From assembly GCA_010015655.1 (NCBI GenBank), contig ML976692.1, positions 368,980-432,979 of the forward strand: a stretch of DNA of 64,000 bases. The letters are read 5' to 3'. Below the pieces are notes generated by a model, which had not been told where the DNA came from, searched no databases, and was given only the letters and a program-made list of their open reading frames with translations. The stretch comes from Bimuria novae-zelandiae CBS 107.79 (lineage: Eukaryota; Ascomycota; Dothideomycetes; Pleosporales; Didymosphaeriaceae). Below, piece by piece: positions 9,491-20,824 of the stretch; the first letter of the stretch is position 1; the number at the start of each line of letters is the position of its first letter. Both the position numbers and the translations under genes were made by a program.

Positions 9491-11094
9491 TCAATCAGTA
9501 AAGCCGGCTCTAGTGAGCACAACAACATTGAACTTACGAATGCTCGAAAGCTTTCTTGCATGCTCTGACTCTTCCAAAACATGCCTCAGATAGGTCATAA
9601 ACGTCCGAACGCTAGGAACAGTTTCCGGTTGTCTACGTTGGTCACGCAACCGCCCTATATCGATATAGAGGGCAAGGAGCTGCTGAAGTTTCTCCGGGCT
9701 GTAGAAATCAGCAGTCAGATCTGCAAGCTTGCTGTGCGCTGCAGGTCCATCGTCGGGGAAGTGACCAGTTCCGTCCATCCATACCGGTGGACAGGCTGAG
9801 AGGGTTACGTCGCGCGAAAGGTACTTGAGGCCAAAAACTTTGGTCAGAGAGACGAGAGCCCTATGCCTGATCTCGTGAAGTGTCATGACAGTGGACTGCA
9901 GAGGTGGCGGGGGCGTAATCATCAGCTTTATGTTTTCATGGGAAACATGTGCGAGTATGCTGAGGAGATCAACGATGTTAATCAAAGTGTCTGCGTGTGC
10001 TTTGGCGCATTTGACAGCATTGAAATCGAGGACGATTGTCAGATCGGAAATAGTCGGCGCATTCACCTTCGGTAGATAGACTGCAAACCAGTTTTTCAGA
10101 GGAAGAAAGTGCGCGGATTCGGCTTTGGCTTTGCTCCAGGTGAGTTGGACCTGGAAAGTGTTCTGAGCGAAGTAGTATAGCCGAGTGAGACCCCTCAAGC
10201 GTTGATTTGCGGCCATCATTGCACAGGGAACAGGAACTGTGCTCCGGCGGACGAGATCACCCTTGATCATCTCGCGAGTCTTGGAGGCACAGGCGCAAAT
10301 GCGTTTGCAGTGCCTGCTCTGGAAGCTCGTGAACGTAGCGCATCGGTTTCGCAAAGTATACTGCCTGTCCTTCTTCCAGGATATGGAATTCTTTGACACT
10401 AAGGCCATCATTTGAAGGTGACTGTGCCTCAATAACAATAGGTGCCTTATAGTAGATGAACCCGAACCAATCGGTCTGAGTGACACAGATACGAACAGCT
10501 ACGATACTGCGTCCGTAACTTGAGAAATTGTGATAATGATTTACCAGAGTGTGTGAGAGCGACTTCAGTACAGCTATGTTTTCTGCGGTTTGAGGATGTG
10601 ATTTGTTTCCTGGGCCATATCACCAGCGGTTGGGATGAGATCCAGGATACGTTTCGATTCCCAACAAACGTCGCGGTCACTTTTACCGCACGTGTCGATC
10701 TCAACGCGCCTCAACAACGGCATATATATCGTTGTGTGAATCCATCCTTTCGGCGGTGCGTAATCTGAGGTGAGGTAGGAGTGTGGTTTGAAATGAAAGG
10801 TATTCTCGATGTAGAAGATCGAGATCGCTTCCCGGTGTATCTGTTTGCACATTGATAATATTGCCAAGTCCACGCCCTTCCCTTGCGAAAAGTGAGAGAG
10901 GGTGACAGGCACTGGTTGGGCAAGTGTGAACAGGTAGATTCGGTTTCGTGGTTCAGCTTAACAAGGTGGTTAGCTAAGAAGGATGTGCATGGCTCGATTC
11001 TTTAGGTGCATACCGGAAGCTTCAAGAACGGAAACACGCTCCGGTCCTTCTGATGTGTTTCGTTTGAACCATTACCTCCGTTGTTCGAGGGCAT
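9491..11094 (-). pseudogene. 2EXR/F-box-like family protein, multiply frameshifted (copy 2 of 3)
   Basis: It begins at ATG 11094 with ...SVFPFLKLP. A GTATGC...TTAAG intron follows, but after splicing the family sequence (AEPRNRIYLFTLAQP) is one base out of frame. It then runs SMCKQIHREAISIFYIENTF. At about 10600 the frame changes again; this one can be repaired by a 41-bp intron (GTGATA...CCGCAG). After ELPEQALQTHLRLCLQDSR the frame stops at TGA 10257-10259, while family sequence (RLRGLTRLYYFAQNTF, DLTIVLDFN) goes on in a third frame to 9491. At least two shifts cannot be explained by introns, so this is most likely a pseudogene of the family. The preserved blocks show it was once full length. 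Confidence 0.65.
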
Positions 11095-11951
11095 GGTTAA
11101 TGTAGAAGATGAATTGTTGGAGTGCTTTGGGTGGGCAGAAATGTTTTTTTGAGAGAGGGCGAAGGCTTCTGTGCGTGCCACCAACGGGCTATACGGGCAC
11201 AGTCACGTCACGGTATGTATGAGGGTCCTTGCGTTTGTTCCACCAATACGCTCGGTCGTTGTGACAACGAGTGCCTCATAGTTCCCAGATGTTTGAATGC
11301 ACAATGCGCTTGTGCTCATGCACCTAGGTAAAACGCATGATAGAAAATTTCGGCGCTGCAGAGTGACGCCGCCAGAAACCCACAAAGAAGCTCACTTTCA
11401 GTTTCGACCATCGATACAGTTTCTCACGAGGCAGCAGGCCCGCGGGGCACGTGTGTTTTGACGGGTTTCGAGCTTTGAACATCTTTGCCACGCGAGGGCC
11501 GAGATGAGAACATTCGGACAATGGAAACACGTAGATTCTTCGAGACCAAAATTGGTACTGAGTATCAGATCTTACTAAAGTATGATTTGATGTGAAACGT
11601 TAGTACATTGGCATTTGAAGTGGTCAAACGCCATTTACAGCAGTGATTAATTGTCGTCTAACTCCTCGGTGCAGATTCCGCACACACATACTACCCCAGG
11701 CTGCAGGTCTCTCTTCGATATTTGGTCGGCTACAGTGGAAACGCTAGCTCCAAACCCCACGAAATTGCAATATGCTTTTTACGGCAGATGCAAAGGCAGG
11801 AAGCTCGTAGCCCCTAACTCCCCGGACTAATTCCAGCTCTCAAAACGGGTATCATCGGGTATATATTGAAGCATCTAGCTCTTCGCCCGCCTGGCAGCAG
11901 CATCATCCTTAACTTTTGGTGGTTCCTCCAAATCCGGGAAATCTACCATTA
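11095..11951. other. intergenic, nothing firmly recognised
   Basis: About 860 bp between copies 2 and 3. A minus-strand frame at 11324-11530 is open, but it resembles nothing I know. The promoter of copy 2 should lie at about 11100-11400. Confidence 0.4.
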
Positions 11952-13678
11952 TCAGTACCGCTTTGCCATTGCTTTTTGCTGCTCGAACCTACATTTCTGT
12001 GCGATTGTTTTCGTCTGATCTGGCAGCTGCAGAACCTCTCGGAAGTAGCCATAATAGTCATAGCCAGAAGGTCGCGAGGACGATACATAGTCTCGGTAGA
12101 CTTCACCGCTCTTCTTCGCATTTGCGTAACGATCGATAAGTTCTTGTTCCTCTTCTGGTGCGGAATAGACGCATGGATACTCGGAAAGGATTGGTGCGAG
12201 GTGCAATCCCGCTACTTGAACGGAGCCGTAACCATCCACATAGATCACTGGTCGCTTGAGCTGGAGTTCACGAGAATTGAACGCATCGGTAAGCGCCATG
12301 GGCACTTTGAGCCGAAGAGTCCTAAGAGTGAATGTAGATGCTCGGCAAAGCGGTTGAAGATCTTTAGAAGACTCTCTTGAGATGTGTTTTAAAGCGATGC
12401 AAATTTTGAGCCTGTCCTCGTGGGCATGGGACAGGATGCGAATGAGTTCGCAAGCGCTGACGCTCAATGAGCTGAAAGTGTCACTCTGGAAACTCAAGAT
12501 GAGCGTCAGGTCCGCAAAAGGCGGAGCGGCCCAAGGATTTTGCTTAGAACGGTAGGTATTGATGAAGGTTTTTATTGAGCGTAGTTGCCGATGGTAGGCA
12601 GGACGACCGCGGATCTGCAGCGTAGCCTCGAACGCCACGGGCGGTTTCTGACGGCAACACATCTCCATATAGGCGTGTCGGATCCACTTACTCGCACATA
12701 TGGGCGCGGGAAGTGGGGGTACTGTGATCTGACGATCAAGGTCAAAAGTGAATGTTCCTGTCGGTGGGCATACATGGCTCAATATGCGGTGCAAAACCTT
12801 GCGAGGAAGCTCGTGTAGATGCAAGTATTGGTCCAAGAATATACGTTCCTTTCTCCCTTGGGGAACCACAAATTCCTTTCGATTGCGTTTAAGGCCAGGA
12901 TCCGTAGGATTGTACGGCGTTGAAGTACTGCTGCGAGCTGCCTGATGGCATTCACACCCACCCACAAAAAAGCGTCCACCGTAGTTCAGCGCCCTCGAAC
13001 AAAACCTACAGAGGTGTCCCGTAGCGCTGTAAGTGACATCCTCGTGGCTTGTATCGTACACGATGAACCCGCGCGTCTCGCACGGGTGCAGACAGATCTC
13101 TGTAATCTTTCGTCCGCAAGTTGTAAGCTTAGGGTAGAGCTCCGCAAGCCTACGGATGAGCCACGTATGATCAAGGGCTGTATCCGTGCTGTGAGGCTGG
13201 AGGCGGCGAATTTCGATGTCGACGTTGAATTTGCGAACGTGAAGTGTGCGCACGATTGCCCCAAAAGGAAGAACGCCTTCCAGTTTCTGGACGGAAAGAT
13301 CCATTCTACGTCCACGACGATATGTCACGGCAACAGAGCCTGCGAATCCGACCTTGTAAGCCAAGCCTTCAGACACTCGTATGATCCTTCGAATTGGAAA
13401 TCGTTGTTCAGATAGAGCGTCGAGCTCGCTTCCGCATACATGGCTTTGCGAACGCGCAGGATTGAAGGGTCGATATGTTCGTTGGCTCGGCGCGGCGTTC
13501 CGTTGGCAGAGTCGTCGATAATTCGAATTTTGTCCGGATCTTCAAGCAGCAATGCGTAGACACGGTTCCTCAGCTCACCTGGAAAGTCCATGAAGCAGAG
13601 CTTGTTCGGGTCGTCCGCCGTCCACGTCAGCTTGGGGTTCGGTTGCATTTTGGGGCTCTTCAAGGCGCTTGCCGCCAT
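11952..13678 (-). CDS. 2EXR/F-box-like family protein, apparently intact (copy 3 of 3)
   Basis: Model complement(join(11952..13305,13377..13678)), 551 aa, start ATG 13678. The N-terminal motif is LCFMDFPGELRNRVYALLLED, followed by ILRVRKAMYAEASSTLYLNNDFQF. This matches the layout of copies 1 and 2, with LPRKVLHRILSHV in the middle and LTLILSF...ELIRILSHAHEDRLKI near the C-terminus. The first and second halves lie in different frames; a 71-bp intron with donor GTGTCT and acceptor CGTAG joins them exactly in phase. The donor is not the usual GTRNGT, so a one-base indel instead of an intron is the alternative, and then this copy too would be broken. Function unknown. Confidence 0.65.
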
Positions 13679-16300
13679 GGTGGCTGAGTTTCGAAAGTGA
13701 GGGAGTGAGTGTGGAGAATGGCAGGAGCGTTGCGGCATAGTCTTCAATGTTTGGGAGCAACAAATGCGGCGCGTCACGTGGGCTTCCCTAGCTTGGGTTT
13801 AACTTCTATAAGCATAGAATTCTTACTTATCCGTTTCTCACCGTATTTTTCACTTTTTGTCGCCATATCGTTTTGATTTGTATGCAGCTTCTATATCTCG
13901 TCGAGCTATTGCTTCCGCGAGGAAGTGACGGGTCTCAGCGTTGGGCATTACCTGCCTACCTATGCCACTGGCGATAGGCCAGCCCCGATTAGCGCTACTC
14001 ATACAGCTGCTACATATGTAGGATAGACAAAAGAGTGCAGACGTGTACCGCTTATGACAATTTCTTGGGGTATATGTTGCTCAGCATCAAATCTTTCACA
14101 TCGCGATAGACCCATGTTTCTTCGGATGCCCTCATTACTAAGATTTAGCTGCTTAGGAGGCTACCCAAGCAGCTCGATAACCCACAGATGTGTAATCTAG
14201 CGGAGTGGCCAAATCGCCCGAAGCTTCTTCTGGGATGGCGCTGGCGTCTGGAGGCCTCCGCTGTGTTCCGTAGTGCGTTGCCACTGGCATATTGAATTGA
14301 CCTGAATGCGTCCATCTGGTCCGATTGCAGGAAGAAACGTTCCCCAGGAACCTCGGTAGGCGCCAATCTATATGTGCTGGCTCGTGAGAGGAAGTAGGTA
14401 TTCGGGAAGGAAGTGGACCAAGTCCTTGGCAAGGCTGGTTGCGGGGTACCGAGGATACCAAGCAAGCGTTCCAGAGCGACTCAATTGTTGAGCAGACCTG
14501 ACGTCCGGGTCGGAAGCGGATTCGCGCTGGGGAGAACTTTAACAAAAACGTTACTATAGTCCTGTAGAGCTTGTTATCAACGAAGGCTAGATAGCTAGCC
14601 GGTGGATCCGAAGAATGAAGGTGGCACATCGTAGCTCCTCCTCTACTCAGGTACGATCATGAAGCTCAAGAGTCGTAGTGCACGTATGGATGTGCCAAAA
14701 TAAGCGCCTAGATTTGAAAAAAGTGAGAGCGAATGCTTGCGCACGCGCATCGAGGATTACAACCAACGTTCGTGAGGCCAAAAACTGCTGGAAGTTACCT
14801 CGGTATGATATACCAAGACACGGTAACTTGCGGGACGTAACAGAACTATCTTTCAATCGCTGGTGTAACTGAACAGCTAAGACCATTGAGTTTGTATAAG
14901 AAGGGAGCTCTAGCCCGAGGTAGCACACCCCGATACGTAAGGGGACAAGGGTCTAGCCATGTGGGTATGCACGTAATCATTGGCAACGGTAACACACTTG
15001 AACAAAATCTAGGCACGTCTGACTCCACGTGCTTGTACAAAATTTGTGCTCCCGTGGCTTCAGGTGCTGTTGGACGGCGGCTGGTCGGTGTAATAAACGA
15101 AACGTCACGCGAGAGGATGACCATGTCGCCCACTAAATTGATACAACAGGCGGTGTGGGCCAACGTCCGGCGATATCGTAGGTAAATAAATTGCTGAAGC
15201 TGAAGGATTACTGATGGTACTCGTACGGTTTGAAAAGTGTACTCGGCGTCTTTCAGCCTAATTCGTCTATCGCCTATCTACTACGTGCAGGCCGAACGAC
15301 CGTGCGGTGCAGGATGCACAAGCGGCCGCTCAGGCTCCTTCGGCCTGTCACTAACTCCCGAATACATTATAAGGAAGGGGGTATACATGTCGTTTCGACG
15401 TTAGACGGAGTTGGTGTCTTAGACGCAGGAATAGGAGCCCAAGCCAGCGCCTGGGTCTCAGCAGACGGAATCTGGCGTCGTTTGGAAGAATGCAACTTGC
15501 GCTGTGTCCTCGTGTGGAGCCTCCAGATCATATGGTCAACGCAGTTCCACTGTCATAGCCCTGGGCCAGTCCCTCACCCGATCCGAGTGAGTGCAGTCGG
15601 CCTAGGATCCTCCACAAGCCTTGACTAGCCGTGTGTAGTATTCGTACACGGCAATGTATCCAAATTGGGACAGGCTTCAAACGGCGCGCGGAGATGCCTA
15701 GCCTTTTCCTCCGTACCCCGCGAATCTGTTAGCCTAATCAAACCCTCGTGGCATTGTGGCTCGAATGAAAACCGGATGACACAACTTATGACACTACAGC
15801 CCGAATCTTTGTAACGAGATTGGCGACGGCCAAGCTTTCTCATCCAGATGGAATGCCCGAGGTACAATAAGGGAGATTGAAGCTGTTGGTCAGTGTACAG
15901 ATGTGATTCGTGCGCACCTCGCTAGTGGCGCTCCTGTGGTCGTTCAAATGCGGGGATGGGCGCAAGCCAAGCCACCAAAGCCCCAGATCAACTACCGCCT
16001 CCCGTCGCTAGCCTGGTCAAAGTCTTTCAATTGGCCCGTAATGCGCCCGTAATGCGTGAACAGCTCGAAGGTCGTGGTAATTCCACTGCCACTGCCTCGG
16101 TGTCCTCTTACATCGAGCGCCCTTGTCGGTCCACGCGGCTTAGCCATGTCGACAGGGAGGCGCGCAGGTGCACCTGCCAAAACAAGAACAACACATATAG
16201 CTCGCATGTTCCTAGTTGTTGGATCTGATCTGTATTCCTCTTTTTTCCACAAATATTCTTACCTCCTAGGTCCCTAGGTCCCTTGAATTCTTCTTTCGCT
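13679..16300. other. 2.6-kb intergenic stretch
   Basis: Several open frames (14153-14629 minus, 15230-15628 plus and others) lack recognisable motifs, plausible splice partners or family resemblance, and I do not call them genes. An 11-bp direct duplication, GCCCGTAATGC twice, lies at 16034-16055, about 250 bp before the permease start. It is a possible promoter element. Confidence 0.5.
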
Positions 16301-18046
16301 ATGGCTCAACCAGGCGTTGAGAAGTCCTTAGGCGTGGAAAACATGGAGGATGTAGAGGGCTCCCCGACCAAGTCCTCCTATGGCGTCGATTACGAGTCCG
16401 AATTCACCGAGCGGGAGCAGAAGCAGATCATTCATCGCATCGACCGGCGCTTGGTCGTGACCGTAGGAATACTGTACTGCGTCAGCTTGATGGATCGCAC
16501 GAATTTGTCCGCTGCGGCAGTTGCCGGGTAGGCGCTTGCTGATGTCATCAATAACTGGACAAGACAGCTGACAGGTATCAGCATGAATGTGGAGCTTGCG
16601 CTTACACGGCCCTTCCCGGCTGGAGGCACAGTCTCACGGTACTCCGTGGTAACACTAGTGTTCTTCACGACCTACATTGTCTTCCAACCGCCGTCCACTG
16701 TCCTCATCCGAAAGCTTGGCCCGCGTCTCCATCTTTCTGTGATCACCACATTATGGGGTGCAGTAATGATTGGAATGGGCTTCGTCAAGGATTGGGAGTC
16801 TCTGGCGGGCCTCCGAGTCGTCCTCGGCATCCTTGAGGCAGGTTTCTTTCCGTCCTGCGTGTACCTTCTGTCGACTTGGTACACCCGATTTGACGTTGGA
16901 AAGCGCTACTCCGTCTTCTACATGCTGGGAAGTTTAGCTTCAGCATGTGCAGGTATCCTCGCCTATGGATTGATGCAATTGCACGGTCGTGAGGGACTTA
17001 CAGGATGGCGCTGGATCTTTGTCATCGAAGGCGCTTTGACTTGCTTTTTGGGCATCGTCTCGTATGCTGCTCTTGTTGACTTCCCGGACAAGGCCCACAA
17101 GAGCTGGAAGTTTTTGACCGAGCGCGAAGCAAATTTCATCATTGCACGTGTCGATGCCGATCGTGGAGATGCAAAGCCGCAGAAATTCGCTGCTGGCAAA
17201 TTCTTCCGCGCGGCATTAGACATCAAAATCTGGGGCTATGCGATGGTAAGTTCACTACCAACGTCCAGAAATTCCTCTGACCGTTTTTCAGATCTTCTTC
17301 AACACAACCACTGTGACATATGCGCTGGCGTACTTCCTGCCCATTATTCTCAACCAGAAGATGAAGTACTCGGTCGGCGCATCCCAGTGCCTCGTAGCGC
17401 CACCCTACGCACTTGCTGCTATCACCATGTACGCCACCGGCTGGGCAGGCGATAAGTACAAGATACGCGGCCCCATCATCATCTTTAACATGGTTCTGTG
17501 CTTGATCGGTCTTCCCATTATGGGCTTCCACAAGAGTGCTGCCGTCCAATATTTTGGTGTGTTTCTTACAACAGCTGGCGCCAACAGCAACATTCCGGCT
17601 GCGATGTCCTACCAGGCGAACAACATCCGCGGTCAATGGAAGCGTGCTTTTTGCTCTGCGACTCTTGTCGGTTTCGGAGGTATCGGTGGCATTGCCGGAA
17701 GCCTCGTGTTCAGGACGCGAGATGCACCGAATTATCGGCCTGGAATGTATGCTTGTATCGCGTGCTGCCTACTCACCATCGTCATTGTCGGATTGCTGAC
17801 ATTGCAATTCGGAGCCGCGAACAGGAAGGCTGATCGTGGCGAGATCGAGCTCGAAGACGGCGATGTGAGTTCTCCCTCTTTTTCAGCACGGGAAATCAAA
17901 CCATGCGATAATCTACTTCCGTATCGGTCATCCTGTGACAACACATGGCTTCGGAGCTTTAAATGCAGTGTATTTTGAGGTTAAAAGCGGCGTTGCTAAC
18001 TTACTTAAAGGAGGACCACCAGCCCGGTTTCCGGTACACTATCTAA
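16301..18046 (+). CDS. MFS permease, Dal5/allantoate-permease (anion:cation symporter) family
   Basis: Model join(16301..16527,16582..17245,17292..17864,18011..18046), 499 aa. The N-terminal cytosolic part is acidic, followed by VGILYCVSLMDRTNLSAAAVAG, the first helix and loop typical of the Dal5 family (SxxDRxNxxxA), then 12 predicted helices with GLRVVLGILEAGFFPSCVYL and GWRWIFVIEGALT. The tail ends GFRYTI, a common ending of this family. Introns 1-3 (54, 46 and 146 bp) have good donors. Intron 3 carries a GCTAAC branch point, and without it the last 12 codons would be lost. Members import nicotinate, allantoate, vitamins, sugar acids or peptides with protons across the plasma membrane. The substrate cannot be told from sequence. 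Confidence 0.88.
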
Positions 18047-19791
18047 GCGATGCGGCACGGTGACGGGATAATGTTATTGAGACACAACCGTTCCGTCGTT
18101 CTCTTCTCGAGACGGCGAGACGGCCTAACGGCCTATTAATTTGCATCTATGTTGCATATCGTATGAGCTGCGAAACGGCTGCATGTACGAATCGGTCTCT
18201 CGGTCAGCTCGTGGAAGATATCCTATATAAATAACTGAGAGCGGGGCTCGTGCCTTTTATGAATGAATCTTATAACATACCATTTACCTCTTTTGTGGTC
18301 TAGGTGTCTTTCGCGAGTTGTCGTGCTGCCGAGGTAAGGATCGTTGTGTAGAGCTCGGATCAGTAATCCAGCCAAGTGCTCTTTGTGCGAATGCAACATA
18401 ACGTTATGAAAGGTGCTAGAACGTAGGTGGCCGTCGGAAGCGATGGTAGATGTTGGGACGGCAAGCACACTAGAGACACCTATTATGGGAGCTCACCACA
18501 CCGACTTCAACCAATGCTTCGACCACGTTTCGTGGAATCGTGAATTCAAACTGATGCCTTCATTATGTTTGGCATCAAGCCTAGTGAAAGCGAGCTTTAT
18601 TGCCAAAGTACTAGCGTTATGTTTAGGAATCGTTGTTAGGTTCTGCATATCCGCCAAGTGATAACAAGCTTCGACATCCACGCCGCATGCAAGGCCTCGC
18701 ACCTGCCTCCAAACCCTAATCTATATGCTGCTGCGCGTTCGTACTCTGCAGCCTTCTCAACATCGTGATGCGGCTCGGCATGTGAGAAAAGATCCTCGAT
18801 GCCTAGTATCGTCCCTCGCACCTTCCGCCATCACCTCTACCACGTCACACAGTATCTGCAACCAGCGGCGGAAAGCTCAACTCATGAAATTTGTTCTGTG
18901 GCCTGATATTGACCTTCTCCAGATTCTTCAGGTCGAGGGATACTCGATATCTTGTTCGAGGTTTCCAACGAGGATTTTCGATAGATTGCGTCGATGAACA
19001 TGACTGATCGAGCGGCCGAGGGCGGCTTTGTGAAGGCAGGGACCTAGTGGCGCCATTGCATCGCGTGTGCGCATGTGCAGACTTCGATAGGAGGTGTCCC
19101 TCTTTGCGAAGGTGTGTGCGACCAAATTGGCAAGGATAGAAGTTTATATAGTAACACGACTAATTATAGCTAGATTATGCGAATCAGTCCATGGAGGAGC
19201 TCAGCTTGACGGGCTCTCGAGTAAAGCTGAAAGCTGACTATACATTACTCTACTACGTTAGCAAGTGGAATTTAGCTATTGTATCATTTATCACGGGGTT
19301 ACTTGTCGCGTTGTGTTACTATAGTATAAACTCTAGCCCCTAAAGTCCACTTCTATCTCTACGCGAGAGACGGACTCGCGTCTAAGGAATTGCGCTGTGA
19401 CACCAAAACATGTGGAGTCGAGGTGCAGCGATGGAAGCAATTAGGTACTCTCGCGCTCTCCTTTGCCAAATGTGTTGCCAGCATTGAACACACAGAGGAA
19501 GAGATTGCGCGTTGAGCAGCGAGCTTCACTCACCTGGGGCACCTACCAATCAGCCTGCAAAAACGTGAATCAGCAGCGCTAGCTCCCTTTTGCAGCTTGG
19601 TCCCAGCGCCCCCGGCCTCACAGAGATCACATGATTGCCAAGCACGCTAGCCGCACGGTCCATAACAGGTGCATAAATACCCTCGAATTTCGTGTCTACC
19701 TCCCTCCTTCATACTTGTAAGTCGCTGGCACTCGACCCTCAACATGGAACCTTTGCTAATAGTTTATAGACCTTCTTGAGGCAGCCTGAGC

Positions 19792-20028
19792 TCATGAATT
19801 CGGGCGCCCGACGTTCTCGCCTGCATTGCACAGCGCGGAGCTGGGAGCGTCGTCACTCTCCTTCGGGGGCGTGATCGGGGCAATTTTTGCTGGTCCACTG
19901 CCTTGTGCAGTTACTTTTTCATTAACGCCGTCTGCCGCTGGCGACGCGTTGAGGAAGAAGCGGTTTTGAGGGTATGGAATTGAAGGTGCCCTGGTGTAGA
20001 GCTGAAAACTGGCTGTTGGATTGCTCAT
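19792..20028 (-). CDS. doubtful small hypothetical protein
   Basis: A 78-codon frame from ATG 20028 encodes a Ser/Pro/Ala-rich hydrophilic peptide (starts MSNPTASFQLYTRAPSIPY, ends NAGENVGRPNS). The sequence just before the ATG reads CCCCAG|G, a plausible acceptor, so it could be the last exon of a gene with an upstream exon I cannot identify. There is no domain and no known relative. Composition is protein-like rather than random, which is the only argument for it. Confidence 0.2.
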   Translation of the reverse strand: MSNPTASFQLYTRAPSIPYPQNRFFLNASPAADGVNEKVTAQGSGPAKIAPITPPKESDDAPSSALCNAGENVGRPNS

Positions 20029-20623
20029 CCTGGGGTAACACTGGCTATTTCCTCGGGTCCTCATGGCGAACTTAGAGCTTCACGCAAGTGAAGGTGGTCG
20101 CAGGGCTGTGCGTTGGGCAAGCTCTGGCAAGCTGTAGGTAGCTTTATCTGTAGCTCTGATGGTGGTATCGCGGCTGCGCGGCTGCATAGCTGCCCGTGGC
20201 GCTGATTTGGTGCTCTCGCCGCGTTCATCGCCCTGTATCGTCTCCCAGTGATCTTAAGCGGTCCCTCGCATTTTCCATAAACGCTCGCTGTGATGTCTCT
20301 CCTCTACCGCTCAGTTCAACCGCACGGCTCGCGTTGGCTAACGCCCAAATGTGCTTCTCTCACGACCAATTTCGCCGCTACCTGTGCGTTTGATGACCTA
20401 ATCAAAAGCTTGAAGCGCGCCAGCTTCTCCAGCGCCCCTGTTCATACCCGTCAAACCACGGCATGCCCCTCGAAATCAGGGCTTTTTGAGTCTGCATCAG
20501 GTATGTATGCGCATCTTCTTGCTACTGTATTCCGATGCGTGTAATGGGCACAGAAAGGCGCGGCCACTGCAACTCGAAAAGTTTTCTCGCATAACGCGAA
20601 ACCGCAGCGCGCTGCAACAACCC

Positions 20624-20658
20624 TGCCCATTGCCCATCGCCCATTGCCCATTGCCCAT
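20624..20658. repeat. five tandem heptamers TGCCCAT/CGCCCAT
   Basis: The units TGCCCAT, TGCCCAT, CGCCCAT, TGCCCAT, TGCCCAT follow each other without a gap, about 170 bp upstream of the lysyl-tRNA synthetase start. Probably slippage; they lie in its promoter region. Confidence 0.7.
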
Positions 20659-20824
20659 CGCCTGGCACTGCATTGCATGATGATCAAAACATAACCTTAG
20701 AACCGTTGCGAATGACGCCAGCTCTGGCGGTTGATTTCACACTTCTCAATACCACTGATGTCCATCTCGCTCCTGACTTCCACTCCAAATTTGTACATGT
20801 GCCTGGGTTAACACGCGTGCAGGT

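Larger units (their letters stand above)
18047..20824. other. 2.8-kb intergenic stretch, mostly empty
   Basis: Apart from a doubtful small gene at 19792-20028 and a heptamer repeat at 20624-20658, I see no gene, RNA gene or transposon end. The region from about 19140 to 19340 is AT-richer and contains no open frame of interest. Confidence 0.5.

Noticed and set aside
10560..10602. Frameshift in copy 2 of the 2EXR cluster
   Set aside because: A 41-bp GTGATA...CCGCAG intron restores frame here, so this point alone is not counted as damage; the shifts near 10260 and at the first splice junction are.
12945..13415. 156-codon plus-strand frame
   Set aside because: Antisense shadow of the third 2EXR-like gene, with no motif of its own.
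14153..14629. 158-codon minus-strand frame
   Set aside because: No motif, biased composition and no plausible exon partners.
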